A stretch of DNA of 64,000 bases from Azohydromonas aeria (GTDB taxonomy: Bacteria; Pseudomonadota; Gammaproteobacteria; Burkholderiales; Burkholderiaceae_C). This document shows positions 32,420-40,451 of this stretch, piece after piece. Each line of letters begins with the position of its first letter. Position 1 is the stretch's first letter. The position numbers and the translations under genes were made by a program. The stretch spans positions 1 through 64,000 of the forward strand of contig NZ_VIDQ01000012.1 in NCBI RefSeq assembly GCF_009760915.1, read 5' to 3'. Under the pieces are notes generated by a model that saw nothing but the letters and a program-made list of their open reading frames with translations, did not search any database and was not told the DNA's origin.

Positions 32420-32646
32420 CGCGCTGGCACCACCGAAAGCAGGTAGATGCCTGCGATCAAGGCAATAGCCCCGAGGACTGCGATGTCCACGAAGTCCCGA
32501 ACCTGCTTGGAGAACTCGCCCTTCTTCGCGCCGAAGATGTAGGCCAGGCGCACGAGGTATAGGCCGCGCAGTCCGGTGGCGAGGCCAGCGCCTCCCGTCA
32601 GGACCAGCGAAAGCGCCGCAAGCAGGAGCAGGTCAATGCTGCTCAC
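32416..32646 (-). CDS. Two-helix membrane protein, unknown
   Basis: 76 residues from GTG 32646. Hydrophobic segments LLLLAALSLVLTGGAGLATG and IAVLGAIALIAGIYLLSVV are separated by a basic loop (VRLAYIFGAKKGEFSKQVRD). Stop/start overlaps on both sides. Unknown function. Confidence 0.6.
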   Translation of the reverse strand: MSSIDLLLLAALSLVLTGGAGLATGLRGLYLVRLAYIFGAKKGEFSKQVRDFVDIAVLGAIALIAGIYLLSVVPAR

Positions 32647-32894
32647 GCGCCGACCACCCGCAGCACCGGCCTTGCTGGCTCCAGCAGCTGGCGCACCAAG
32701 CGGCAGCACTCGTCCAGGCTCAGCGTGCTCAACATCATCATGAATTCGGTGCGGCCATCCGGGTGCCGCCACACCCTGCGCACGTAGAGGCTGCCGCGGT
32801 CGCAGCCGCCAGCGGGCATGCTCTGCTGCTCGCGGTCGATGTCAATGCGCCGCCCGTGAAGCGGGCCACCAACCATCAGCGTCTTCAAGCGCAC
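32643..32894 (-). CDS. Small hypothetical protein
   Basis: 83 residues. N-terminus KTLMVGGPLHGRRIDIDREQ is a motif seen in many small phage proteins (start of a beta-barrel). C-terminus LSLDECCRLVRQLLEPAR is helical. No function recognised. Confidence 0.6.
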   Translation of the reverse strand: MRLKTLMVGGPLHGRRIDIDREQQSMPAGGCDRGSLYVRRVWRHPDGRTEFMMMLSTLSLDECCRLVRQLLEPARPVLRVVGA

Positions 32895-33175
32895 CTCCCA
32901 TCCCGCAGGGCGTCAATGTCGTTCTTCGCGCGCAGCACCAGCGCCAGCGCGGCAGTCGTGTCGGCGTCATCCAGCCCAAGTTCGCGCCCGAGTTCATGCG
33001 CTAGTTCGGCGACATCGCGGCCCCTGCCGTGCGGCATGTGCTCGGCCATGGCGTAACACGTGCGGCACCACAGCATCAGCCGGGCCATGTACTGGTCGCC
33101 GCGCACGGCCGCGACCGTCTCGCCGTACTCCGCGATGCGAACTTGCCAGGCGGGCAGAGCGGGGGACTCAGCCAT
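32885..33175 (-). CDS. Small hypothetical helical protein
   Basis: 96 residues, mostly helical (WQVRIAEYGETVAAVRGDQY, LMLWCRTCYAMAEHM), with a CRTC pair that might bind metal. Overlaps both neighbours by 8-10 bp. Unknown. Confidence 0.6.
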   Translation of the reverse strand: MAESPALPAWQVRIAEYGETVAAVRGDQYMARLMLWCRTCYAMAEHMPHGRGRDVAELAHELGRELGLDDADTTAALALVLRAKNDIDALRDGRCA

Positions 33176-33857
33176 GGGTTACCGCGTGCGCCCGATCCGA
33201 CAGCATCCGCCCGCCATCGAAGATTGCGATGAAATCCGCCGTCCCGTTGAGCGCTCGCGAGTACAGCCACGGCGGCGTCAGGATGCGGTGCTTGAGCCGC
33301 CAGATCGGCTTGGCTGCATGCACCTTCGCGTTGCCGATGAGGACGTAGTGCTCGCACGCTCGGATGATCTTGGCCTCGTCGGGCCCGTACATATTGCCGC
33401 CGGCGGCGTGGCGCGCGGCGTCGTAGCGGTGCGTCACCCAGCAAGCCACCACCACCTGCGGCCGGTGCTTGGCTACGGCCGAGTTGGCGTCCAGTTGCTC
33501 GATGTGCTCGCCGTAGGTGACGGGCACTTGCCCGTGCGCACGGTAGTACGCGGCGCTCAGCGCGTCGGCTTGCTGGTGGCAGTTATCGGTGGCGGGGATG
33601 CCTAGCGCCGCGGCAAGCGCGCCGTGGCCGGCGCCGACCTCGATGGCCGTGCGGCCGGCGATGAACTCCTGCAGCCAGGACACGAGTTCGACAGTGGGGA
33701 AGGAGTAGATGCCGTGGCGAGCACCGAACAGAGCCCGCTCATCCGGTGTCGTCGTCGCCCACCAAGCGGCCGGCAACACGCGCGGGCGGCCCGGGGATTC
33801 AAGGGCGTCGGTGGTCAGGTCGCGCGTGCTCGCGGGGTTGAGGAGGAAAGCGTTCAT
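33168..33857 (-). CDS. SAM-dependent methyltransferase-like protein
   Basis: 229 residues from ATG 33857; an upstream TTG (33905) would extend into an AT-rich promoter-like spacer. The motif AIEVGAGHGALAAALGI at residues ~75-91 is a class I SAM-binding loop. Later parts (VVVACWVTHRYDAARHAAGG, VLIGNAKVHAAKP) fit a Rossmann fold, but no DPPY/NPPY motif is present, so it is not an obvious DNA aminomethyltransferase. Substrate unknown. Confidence 0.65.
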   Translation of the reverse strand: MNAFLLNPASTRDLTTDALESPGRPRVLPAAWWATTTPDERALFGARHGIYSFPTVELVSWLQEFIAGRTAIEVGAGHGALAAALGIPATDNCHQQADALSAAYYRAHGQVPVTYGEHIEQLDANSAVAKHRPQVVVACWVTHRYDAARHAAGGNMYGPDEAKIIRACEHYVLIGNAKVHAAKPIWRLKHRILTPPWLYSRALNGTADFIAIFDGGRMLSDRAHAVTHG

Positions 33858-33961
33858 GAATGGATTGGATGACCGTAAACTGTAATTTGCGTTTGAGTAA
33901 TCCAATGGGCGTGATGAATTGCCGAAAATCCAGCCCTAATGATTAACCGGGATTATTCGAG

Positions 33962-34162
33962 TTATCTACGGGGCTGATCGGTGCTCGGCAGCGGCTCGAT
34001 GCGCAGCGGGCACGGGTCGGCGTCCGGCGCGTCGGTCCAGCACCGCGCGTCGTCGTAGTCCGTGTACCGCCGGCACTGCTGGCACTCGTCGGCCAAGCGC
34101 AGCCGCGGCCCCGGCGCGGGACGGCCGCCGCAGCGGGACACGTCGGCGGGCAGCCGGCTCAC
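33962..34162 (-). CDS. Small Cys-containing protein
   Basis: 66 residues from GTG 34162 (GTGA overlap with the gene above). Contains CGG, CQQC, CW and CPL cysteines (DECQQCRRYTDYDDARCW), so possibly a zinc finger. Downstream is a 104-bp AT-rich spacer. Unknown. Confidence 0.5.
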   Translation of the reverse strand: MSRLPADVSRCGGRPAPGPRLRLADECQQCRRYTDYDDARCWTDAPDADPCPLRIEPLPSTDQPRR

Positions 34163-34809
34163 CGCAGCGCCTCCTGCGCCGCGGCGCCGTCCATCACCTC
34201 GCGCGCACGGCGGAACGCGCCCATCGTCATGCTGGGTGTGATCGTGTTGCGGTCCAGGTGCGCAGCGAACTCCGGCGAGGCGTTGCGGTAGCTGTAGGCG
34301 AATGGCTCCTCGAACGCATCGGCGAACGGCTTGAGCGCCGCCCGCGCCTCGTCCCGCTCGCGCTGCAGATCGGCCACGGCAGCCGCCGCATCGCTCCACC
34401 GCCAGCACGCCGCCAGCCGCGCGGCCTGCGCAGCGTCGGGAGTGGCTGCACGGGCCATGTCGGCGACGTGCTGCAGCTGCTCGCGCGCCCGCTGCGCGTC
34501 GTTGCGCTCGCGTTCCGCCTCGCGCTGCGCCTGCTCCAGCTCGTCCGTGAGCCGGGCGTTGGCCGCGCGCTCGCTCTCCAGCGTCTTGACGGCCTCCATC
34601 GCAGCCGCGGCGCTGCGCTGCAGCTCGTCGCGCTGGGCCTGCAGTGCCGCCACGAGGTTGCGGTAGGGCTGCACCTGGCGCTGCAGGTGTTCGATCTTCT
34701 TGCCCATGTCGCAGACGGCGCAGCCGTGCGCGTGGAACGGCGAGCCGCAGGCGGGGCAGAGCCACTTCCCGGCATCCGCCACCCCGGCGGCGGCTTGGGT
34801 GTCAGCCAT
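34159..34809 (-). CDS. Coiled-coil protein with N-terminal zinc finger
   Basis: 216 residues from ATG 34809. Zinc finger WLCPACGSPFHAHGCAVC at ~17-34, then ~100 residues of coiled coil (LQRQVQPYRNLVAALQAQRD, LTDELEQAQREAERERNDAQ). C-terminal PEFAAHLDRNTITPSMTMGA resembles a segment frequent in phage early genes. Function unknown. Confidence 0.65.
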   Translation of the reverse strand: MADTQAAAGVADAGKWLCPACGSPFHAHGCAVCDMGKKIEHLQRQVQPYRNLVAALQAQRDELQRSAAAAMEAVKTLESERAANARLTDELEQAQREAERERNDAQRAREQLQHVADMARAATPDAAQAARLAACWRWSDAAAAVADLQRERDEARAALKPFADAFEEPFAYSYRNASPEFAAHLDRNTITPSMTMGAFRRAREVMDGAAAQEALR

Positions 34810-35035
34810 GGCGGGCGCCCTCCTGCACTGCTGCGCGCTCGTCGGCATCCAGTGGCATGGGTTTGATCTGCTGGTAGTGCTGCACCGCCTCGCGCAGCCA
34901 CACGAAGCGCCGGGCACGGAACCAGGCGCGGCCGGCGTAGTGGAAGGCTGCGAGGCAGGCGCCGGCCAGCAGCAGCAATCCACCCGAGGCGCACAGGGCG
35001 TAGCCCAGCAGCATGGCGAAGCTGTCCATGCTCAT
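34802..35035 (-). CDS. Single-pass membrane protein, unknown
   Basis: 77 residues from ATG 35035 (overlapping the stop of the gene above). One strong hydrophobic helix (LLGYALCASGGLLLLAGACL) and a basic, soluble C-terminus (RARRFVWLREAVQHYQQIKP). Unknown. Confidence 0.55.
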   Translation of the reverse strand: MSMDSFAMLLGYALCASGGLLLLAGACLAAFHYAGRAWFRARRFVWLREAVQHYQQIKPMPLDADERAAVQEGARHG

Positions 35036-35751
35036 TGCCCTGCCCCCGAGGCGCCGTCCGGCAGCGGCGGGCTTTCTTCGCGCACCCGGCACGATCCGCC
35101 GCGCGATGCGCAGGCGTCGCCGCAGGCTCCGCAGCCACCAGCAGGCGGCGGCAGAAAATCGGCCGTGGGCGCGGCGCCGGTGGGGGCGGGGATGCCGTGG
35201 GCGCGCTCGACGGCGCGGCAGTAGCGCATGACCATGGTCAGCGCCGCCTCGTCAATCTCGCCGTCAGGGTCTGCGCCTATCTCGGTCGCGATGGCGTTCG
35301 CCTCGGCCATCAGCACCTCGCGCATGCGCGCATCCGTCAGCGCCTGCGCCTGTGCGGGCGCCGCCTGCCCCGCTGCGGGGGCGCCGGACAGCGCCTGCGC
35401 GGCGATGTCGTGCAAGTCGGCAAGTTCCGGCACGCCCAGCGTGCGGTTGTAGATGCGCTGCAGTGCAAGCAGCGTGTCGGGCTCGGCCGCCGGCTGGGCG
35501 GCCAGGGCTGCGCGGGCGCCGCGTGCCTCGATTTCGGCGACAGCGGCATCGTTCACGACCCATGAGCCGGTCGCCTCCAGCAGATGCGCCGCGATGTGGT
35601 GATAGAGGCCCTCCAACTGCTCGATGCTGAAGGCGTGCGCGGGCTCGCCGGGCAGGTGCCGGTTCGTGTAGCGGTGCGCCTTGACTTCGGCGGCCCAGGC
35701 GATCAATTTGGCGCGCAATTCGTCGCGGCCTTTATCGTTCGTGCTCTCCAT
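35032..35751 (-). CDS. Hypothetical early protein
   Basis: 239 residues, with GGAGAGGAAT before ATG 35751. Helical N-terminal part (ELRAKLIAWAAEVKAHRYTN, IEQLEGLYHHIAAHLLEATG), Ala-rich middle, and a Cys/Gly-rich C-terminus (GGCGACGDACASRGGSC). It follows an AT-rich spacer that probably holds its own promoter. Not recognised. Confidence 0.6.
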   Translation of the reverse strand: MESTNDKGRDELRAKLIAWAAEVKAHRYTNRHLPGEPAHAFSIEQLEGLYHHIAAHLLEATGSWVVNDAAVAEIEARGARAALAAQPAAEPDTLLALQRIYNRTLGVPELADLHDIAAQALSGAPAAGQAAPAQAQALTDARMREVLMAEANAIATEIGADPDGEIDEAALTMVMRYCRAVERAHGIPAPTGAAPTADFLPPPAGGCGACGDACASRGGSCRVREESPPLPDGASGAGQ

Positions 35752-35848
35752 ATTCCTCTCCGTTATTTACTGGTGTTGAAATTTGGCGTCATTAAGTCGC
35801 TATCAATCGCGGATTAAATCGGCGGCGGCGCTTGATCGGGGCGGACTA

Positions 35849-36442
35849 TCAGGCGGCCAGGGGGATGCGCCCGGGGCGCAGCAGAGGACGGTATTGCGTC
35901 GCCGTCTGCCCCTCGCGCCATACCGTCCAAACCACGTCCATCGTCGGCGCGGCACGCGCTCCGCTGGCGCGCTGGTCGAACAGGAAATCTGGCCGCCACG
36001 TCAGCGGCAGCACCCACGCGGGCGGCATTTCGGCAAACAGGCTTGCGCGCCGGGCTGCGTGCCAATACTGGCTCTTGAGCAGCATTGCGACGACGGGCGC
36101 CTGGTCGCGTGCGTGTCGGATGAACTGCTCCGAGAGCACGAACGGCGGGTTCGTGATGACGGCATCGCAGTCGTACTCGGTTGCGAGAAAGTCCTTGCCG
36201 CCAATGCCGTAGCCCGTTTGTCGAATGTCCGTGCTGTAAACGGAATCGACGTACTGCGTCAACACGTCGCTCATTGCGCCCGCACCACACGCCGGCTCCC
36301 ACACTGCCGCGTTGCGGGGAAGCGCAAGGAACTGCATCAGCGCGTGCGTGGCATCGGGCGGCGTCGGGTAGTAGTCCAGTTCGCGGCGCGGCTTGCTGCC
36401 GGCATTTGCGAGAGTAACGCCTTGATTTTGGTTGTCGCTCAT
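35849..36442 (-). CDS. DNA N6-adenine methyltransferase-like protein
   Basis: 197 residues. SAM motif VWEPACGAGAMSDVL and catalytic motif DAVITNPPF are clear, with YYPTPPDATHALM at the N-terminus. The order (SAM loop then NPPF) fits a class of small phage adenine methyltransferases. It lies between AT-rich spacers, so it may be a moron-type gene protecting phage DNA from restriction. Target site unknown. Confidence 0.85.
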   Translation of the reverse strand: MSDNQNQGVTLANAGSKPRRELDYYPTPPDATHALMQFLALPRNAAVWEPACGAGAMSDVLTQYVDSVYSTDIRQTGYGIGGKDFLATEYDCDAVITNPPFVLSEQFIRHARDQAPVVAMLLKSQYWHAARRASLFAEMPPAWVLPLTWRPDFLFDQRASGARAAPTMDVVWTVWREGQTATQYRPLLRPGRIPLAA

Positions 36443-36533
36443 GTTGGATTTGGTGATTTGATAATCAGGACGCGCGGCGGAATCAATGACGGCAATTCCG
36501 CGCTTCGGTCCAATATGCGGGACGGTTGCCTAT

Positions 36534-36812
36534 TTATTTGGCAGGCTTATTCAGGCCACGCCAGCATGGGTAGCTGTCAACTTGGCGCCAGTGCTGGTTC
36601 TTGTCCGGCCCGAACAGCCACGCCACGCCGTTCCACCACTGGCGGTAGATGCCATCCGTGAACTGGCGCTCGTACCAGCCGATGCGCGCCGGGCGCACCG
36701 AGCATGCAAACCAGGGCGTCACGCCCTTGGCCGGGCAGGGCCGGTGCTCGTTGACGAAGGCCAGCCACGTCGCGGCCGAGCGCATCGGACGCGGGGCAGG
36801 GGCGCCGCTCAT
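36534..36812 (-). CDS. Hypothetical phage protein
   Basis: 92 residues, Trp/Arg-rich (ARIGWYERQFTDGIYRQWWN, GVAWLFGPDKNQHW). The GxYxRxxxDGxYxxWWNG pattern is common in phage early proteins of unknown function. Stop/start overlap with the gene above. Confidence 0.6.
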   Translation of the reverse strand: MSGAPAPRPMRSAATWLAFVNEHRPCPAKGVTPWFACSVRPARIGWYERQFTDGIYRQWWNGVAWLFGPDKNQHWRQVDSYPCWRGLNKPAK

Positions 36813-37435
36813 GCTGCGGCTCCCTGGCCGGCTTGCTCGGCGAGCTTCTTGCGCACGCCGTCGTAGCGCGCTTCCTCGGCTGCCTTCTCGCGGTCAAACC
36901 ACGCCTGGGCGCCGCCTGCGGCCTTGGCGTCGTTCAGGTCCGGGTACAGGCCGGGTAGGATCAGCGTGTTGGTGATCCAGCGCATCGCCTCCTCGGTATT
37001 GGTCTCCTCGGCCTCGATGGCGGCGGCCTGCATCGGCAGCACCATCAGCATCCACATATGGCTGGCTCGGGCGTGGTCGGACTCGTGCTGCGCGGCCTGC
37101 TTGCGCAGCGTCGTGACCTGCGCGCGCAGCTGCTCAATGGCGTCTGCCGCGCGCTCCGTCATTGCCCCGCCGAACATGCGCAGCGTGGGCACCAGGTCGT
37201 GGTTCGGGTCTACCGGCCCCGCCAGCGCGCCGGCAATGTCGCGCCAGGTCAGCGGCACGATCTGCTTGCCCATGGGCGCCATGTCGCAGCACTTGCCGCA
37301 CGTCGCGGAACGCAGGTTCCACGAGTCGCCATCGGCACCGGTTTCCTCTTTGCGCCAGAGGCGCCAGAGGGCGCCGCACTCGGTGCAGCGGTGGGTCGGC
37401 GCTGCCGAATTGAAGTCGATGGGTTTGGTTTGCAT
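36809..37435 (-). CDS. Zinc-ribbon early protein
   Basis: 208 residues from ATG 37435. Zinc ribbon CTECGALWRLWRKEE...CGKCC at ~14-48, then a helical region with a Glu-rich part (AAAIEAEETNTEEAMRWITN). The CxxC spacing suggests metal binding. Function unknown. Confidence 0.6.
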   Translation of the reverse strand: MQTKPIDFNSAAPTHRCTECGALWRLWRKEETGADGDSWNLRSATCGKCCDMAPMGKQIVPLTWRDIAGALAGPVDPNHDLVPTLRMFGGAMTERAADAIEQLRAQVTTLRKQAAQHESDHARASHMWMLMVLPMQAAAIEAEETNTEEAMRWITNTLILPGLYPDLNDAKAAGGAQAWFDREKAAEEARYDGVRKKLAEQAGQGAAA

Positions 37436-37466
37436 CTGTTTTTCTCTCTGTTGATATTGCGCCTTA

Positions 37467-37757
37467 TCAATGGAAGTCGGATGGGTATTCGACCGCAACC
37501 GTCTCCGACTTCGCCCGCTTGGCGCAGTGCTCGCACCACGCCCGGTGCACGGCCAGCGGCACGTCGTACTCATGGATCTCCAGCGCCAGCGCGCCCTGGT
37601 CCTCGCGCACCGTGCGCTGCGCCAGCAGGCCGCGGTCGAGCAGCTTCTTGACGCTCAAGGGGTGCGGTTGTGGCCGTCCGCAGCCGCGGCTCCAGCCTTG
37701 GAAGGTCAGCAGGGTTTGCTGCGATGGCGTCAGGCGCGAGAAGTCGTAGGTGTCCAT
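37467..37757 (-). CDS. Small hypothetical protein with possible winged helix
   Basis: 96 residues from ATG 37757. YDFSRLTPSQQTLLTFQGWS, LSVKKLLDRGLLAQRTVRED suggests a winged-helix fold; a CEHC pair follows. Unknown. Confidence 0.55.
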   Translation of the reverse strand: MDTYDFSRLTPSQQTLLTFQGWSRGCGRPQPHPLSVKKLLDRGLLAQRTVREDQGALALEIHEYDVPLAVHRAWCEHCAKRAKSETVAVEYPSDFH

Positions 37758-37759
37758 GC

Positions 37760-37939
37760 TTAGAAAAGCTCCTGCTGGTCTTCGGCGGCTGGCGCTGCCG
37801 GCCGCGCCGTGTCGGCGCCTTGCTTCTGGATCTGCTCGCGCCACACGCCTTTCGTGGTGTCGCCGAGCTGGTCCCAGGTCGGGGCGCTGCGGGTGCTGGC
37901 CTCGTAGAGGCGGCGGGCCTGGGCGTCGATGTCAGCCAC
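37760..37939 (-). CDS. Small hypothetical protein
   Basis: 59 residues from GTG 37939, chosen because AAGGAG lies 7 bases upstream (ATG 37957 is an alternative). IDAQARRLYEASTRSAPTWD, QLGDTTKGVWREQ resembles short phage proteins with a W-rich helical pattern. Unknown. Confidence 0.5.
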   Translation of the reverse strand: MADIDAQARRLYEASTRSAPTWDQLGDTTKGVWREQIQKQGADTARPAAPAAEDQQELF

Positions 37940-38117
37940 GGCAGGGCTCCTTCGCATTGCTGATCGCCTCGGCCAGCGCCTGGCGCATGCGCGTCGCGCC
38001 GGCGGCGCTCTTCTCGGTGAGGTCGGCCACGTAGCGGCCCAGCAGTTCGCCCAGCAGGCGCTCCAGGGCGGCGGCTTCGTCGGCAGGGAGGGTGGTGGTG
38101 ATGCGCAGGGCGTCCAT
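37932..38117 (-). CDS. Small hypothetical protein
   Basis: 61 residues. TTTLPADEAAALERLLGELL, GRYVADLTEKSAAGATRMRQ reads as a short helical protein. Overlaps the next gene by 8 bp. Unknown. Confidence 0.5.
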   Translation of the reverse strand: MDALRITTTLPADEAAALERLLGELLGRYVADLTEKSAAGATRMRQALAEAISNAKEPCRG

Positions 38118-38119
38118 GG

Positions 38120-38578
38120 TCAGCCTTTCACGGTCTTTGGCTTGTCAGGTTTTGTTGGCGCGGTGTCAGCTTTCTTTGCTCGCTTCGCTGGCACCACACC
38201 TGGGCCGTAGCGCTTGGCATTGAGCTTGTCCACGTGGTCCTTGACCTTGTCGTGGTCGTCCGGGTGCGCATAGAGGTTGCCGATGGGCTTCAAGCCCAGG
38301 TCGCGTCGCCGCTGATCCAGCGCTGCCCATCGTTCCTTGCCGGTCTTGGCCGTCGGCTTCTCAGAGGTCATTTCTGCTTGTAGTTCACTGCGCAACTTGT
38401 TCAGGCACTCGTTTGACTGCTCGATGTGGCGCTCGTAACGCTCGCGCAAGGCCATGGCCGTCTTGGTGCCGGGGTTGCGGGCCGATTGCATCAGCGCAGT
38501 GGTGGCGATGTTGTCGTGCCGGGTCATCTTGTCGAGCAGCGCCAGCCGCTGCGCCGGCGTGAGCGGCTTCGTGCTCAT
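38120..38578 (-). CDS. Hypothetical coiled-coil protein
   Basis: 152 residues, highly charged and helical (LRERYERHIEQSNECLNKLR, KERWAALDQRRRDLGLKPIG) with a Lys/Pro-rich tail. Codon use here is less GC-biased than the neighbours. Unknown. Confidence 0.55.
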   Translation of the reverse strand: MSTKPLTPAQRLALLDKMTRHDNIATTALMQSARNPGTKTAMALRERYERHIEQSNECLNKLRSELQAEMTSEKPTAKTGKERWAALDQRRRDLGLKPIGNLYAHPDDHDKVKDHVDKLNAKRYGPGVVPAKRAKKADTAPTKPDKPKTVKG

Positions 38579-38667
38579 TGGCGGAGCTTCAGGTAGCAGG
38601 CTGCCACGCGCTCGGTGACGTACTGGCCGCGCTTCGCGCCCATGCCGTCATAGCTGGACGACACCAT
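38575..38667 (-). CDS. Tiny ORF, possibly the frameshifted 3' part of the upstream gene
   Basis: 30 residues from ATG 38667 (VSSSYDGMGAKRGQYVTERV), overlapping the next start as ATGA. Together with the ORF at 38648-38755 it would read as one ~60-residue protein if a frameshift is assumed near 38660. Either two tiny genes or one broken gene. Confidence 0.3.
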   Translation of the reverse strand: MVSSSYDGMGAKRGQYVTERVAACYLKLRQ

Positions 38668-38755
38668 TGCGTTGCACGCGCTGCACGATGGCCGGGGCAT
38701 CGTGGTAGTACACCTTGGCTCCGTACTTCAGGGCATTGGCTTCTTCGTTGGTCAT
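38648..38755 (-). CDS. Tiny hypothetical protein, possibly truncated by frameshift
   Basis: 35 residues from ATG 38755 (TNEEANALKYGAKVYYHDAP, AIVQRVQRNG). The fragment looks like a small beta-barrel protein cut short. See the overlapping ORF at 38575. Confidence 0.4.
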   Translation of the reverse strand: MTNEEANALKYGAKVYYHDAPAIVQRVQRNGVVQL

Positions 38756-38837
38756 GACGTTTCCTGTTGTCGATGGGCCTATTATGCACCGTGTTGGTAC
38801 TAACGCAATAGGCATGACGACAGCATGGCGCACGTCA

Positions 38838-39008
38838 TCAGCCCTTCGTTTGCGTGTCTTCGCGGCGCTGCGCCGCTATGCGCTCGCAGTGCTCCCGCAC
38901 GAGCCGCCGCGCATCCGGCTTCGACGCGAACCAGGCGAACAGCGGGTAGCAGTCGTCCTGCGCCAGCGCAGGCGGTGGCCAGCCGGTGGCTTCAGGCGTC
39001 GTCGTCAA
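38838..39008 (-). CDS. Small hypothetical protein
   Basis: 56 residues from TTG 39008, overlapping the gene above by 17 bp. PEATGWPPPALAQDDCYPLF, AWFASKPDARRLVREHCERI. No strong ribosome binding site is visible. Unknown. Confidence 0.45.
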   Translation of the reverse strand: MTTTPEATGWPPPALAQDDCYPLFAWFASKPDARRLVREHCERIAAQRREDTQTKG

Positions 39009-39276
39009 GGAAGGCGAGGTCGTAGACCCACTGCGGCGCGCCGTCCGTGCACAGGCCGTACCAGTCCAGCACGCGGCCTTTCTCGTCGGCCGGAAACACG
39101 TTGAAGTTCTCGTCTCCAAGGATCGTCTCCAGACCCCAGGACGTGATGACGTGGAGCGCAACTGTTCCGTTGTCCAGCACGATCGGCGGCTCGACGCGGA
39201 AGAGGGCGCCGCCGTAGCCCTCGGCCGGCGTGACGCCTTGAACCTTCATGGCGGTTCTCGGTTGGCTTGCGTCCAT
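38992..39276 (-). CDS. Small hypothetical protein
   Basis: 94 residues from ATG 39276 (ATG 39249 also possible). Beta-rich: GVTPAEGYGGALFRVEPPIV, LHVITSWGLETILGDENFNV, then an acidic end. Unknown. Confidence 0.55.
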   Translation of the reverse strand: MDASQPRTAMKVQGVTPAEGYGGALFRVEPPIVLDNGTVALHVITSWGLETILGDENFNVFPADEKGRVLDWYGLCTDGAPQWVYDLAFLDDDA

Positions 39277-39278
39277 GG

Positions 39279-39518
39279 TCAGTCCTTGCGCGTGCCCTTC
39301 GGCAGCGTGTCCTCAAAGTGCGCATGCTGCTCACCCTTGAGCCGCAGCCGGCCCAGGTTCTCGCAGGCTCCCATCACCACCCGCAGCCGCACGTTGTTGC
39401 CGTCGCCGAGCTGGTGGTGTAGCCAACCGACGCAGTGCACGCCCTCGGCGCTGTCGTGCGGGTTCACGTCTTTGCGCCAGGGGCACTTGGCGCATTGGGT
39501 GGTGCGCCGGAGCTTCAC
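39279..39518 (-). CDS. DUF6283-like Cys protein
   Basis: 79 residues. The opening TTQCAKCPWRKDVNPHDSAE, followed by HCVGWLHHQ and MGACENLGRL, matches the DUF6283 pattern (CxxCPWR...C...C) of phage/plasmid zinc-type proteins. Unknown role. Confidence 0.65.
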   Translation of the reverse strand: MKLRRTTQCAKCPWRKDVNPHDSAEGVHCVGWLHHQLGDGNNVRLRVVMGACENLGRLRLKGEQHAHFEDTLPKGTRKD

Positions 39519-39751
39519 GGCCAGTCCTCCAACGCCAGCGAAACCCGCGCCGCGGCCACCATGGCTTCCAGGTCGATGATGCGCAACGACTGCTCCCGGT
39601 AGATGTCGAACTGCTTGGACAACATCTCCTCCTGCGCCTCCATGACTTCGACCGCCAGGCGCAGGCCTGCGGCGTCACGCGCCGTGAGCCGGTGGCCCGG
39701 GCGCGCGGCGAGGTCGCGCAGGCGCTCGATGCTGGCCTTGCTCGCGCTCAT
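39515..39751 (-). CDS. Small helical protein
   Basis: 78 residues from ATG 39751 (overlapping the stop of the gene above). Mostly one long helix (LRLAVEVMEAQEEMLSKQFD, YREQSLRIIDLEAMVAAARV). Unknown. Confidence 0.5.
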   Translation of the reverse strand: MSASKASIERLRDLAARPGHRLTARDAAGLRLAVEVMEAQEEMLSKQFDIYREQSLRIIDLEAMVAAARVSLALEDWP

Positions 39752-40092
39752 GGTGCTGGCGCTGCTTCTTCGCAACCGGCCGTAGTCTGCTCTGTGGCCA
39801 AAGGTGAGGACTTTTGTGCATCGCCGTCGCCGTCCTGCGCCAGCCCCAGAAGCCGCCCGGCGCGCTCGACGGCCTCGGCCTCGCTGCCATCCGACATCCC
39901 GCCGCCGGTGAGGGCGAGGTACTTGCCGGCCAGTGAGTGCAACGCAAGCAGCGCGCTGCGTAGCTCGTTGAGCTCGCGGTTCTGCGCCTCGGCATCGGCC
40001 AAGACTTCGCTGGCCAGCAATTCCTCGCGCTCCAGGGCTTCAAGGCGGTCTGCGGCAGCGCGCAGCTGCTGAGGAAGCGTCGCGTCAGCCAC
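39748..40092 (-). CDS. Helical hypothetical protein
   Basis: 114 residues from GTG 40092, with GGAGGGGG 7 bases upstream. Coiled-coil-like LPQQLRAAADRLEALEREEL, LADAEAQNRELNELRSALLA. Unknown. Confidence 0.55.
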   Translation of the reverse strand: MADATLPQQLRAAADRLEALEREELLASEVLADAEAQNRELNELRSALLALHSLAGKYLALTGGGMSDGSEAEAVERAGRLLGLAQDGDGDAQKSSPLATEQTTAGCEEAAPAP

Positions 40093-40438
40093 GGGGAACC
40101 CCCTCCAGTCCGAGATCCGCAATGGCCGCGCAGACGCCCCGCGCCAGTTCGGTAGAGGCGTTGCCGCATTCGTAGCTCTTGAGCGCGTGGAATGCGGCGC
40201 GCAGCAGCCGCTCGTGATCGACCTTGAGCGCCTGAAGCTGGCGCATCTCGGCAGCCTCGATGTCGGGCTGGCGCTCCATGCTGCCGCGCCCGGGCATCTT
40301 CTCGTTCCAGGCGTCGCCCAGCACCTGGCAGGAGCGGCCGTACCCGATGGTCTCGCCGATCTGGCGCAACTGGCGGATGTAGGGCGCCTCGAAGGAATCG
40401 AGGGCGCGGATGCGGTGGTCTGTGTCGGGGGTGGTCAT
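40085..40438 (-). CDS. Hypothetical protein
   Basis: 117 residues from ATG 40438. YIRQLRQIGETIGYGRSCQV, LGDAWNEKMPGRGSMERQPD suggests a helical nucleic-acid-associated protein. The IGYGRxxQxLxxxW pattern recurs in phage proteins. Unknown. Confidence 0.55.
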   Translation of the reverse strand: MTTPDTDHRIRALDSFEAPYIRQLRQIGETIGYGRSCQVLGDAWNEKMPGRGSMERQPDIEAAEMRQLQALKVDHERLLRAAFHALKSYECGNASTELARGVCAAIADLGLEGVPRG

Positions 40439-40451
40439 GATTTGGTTCCTC

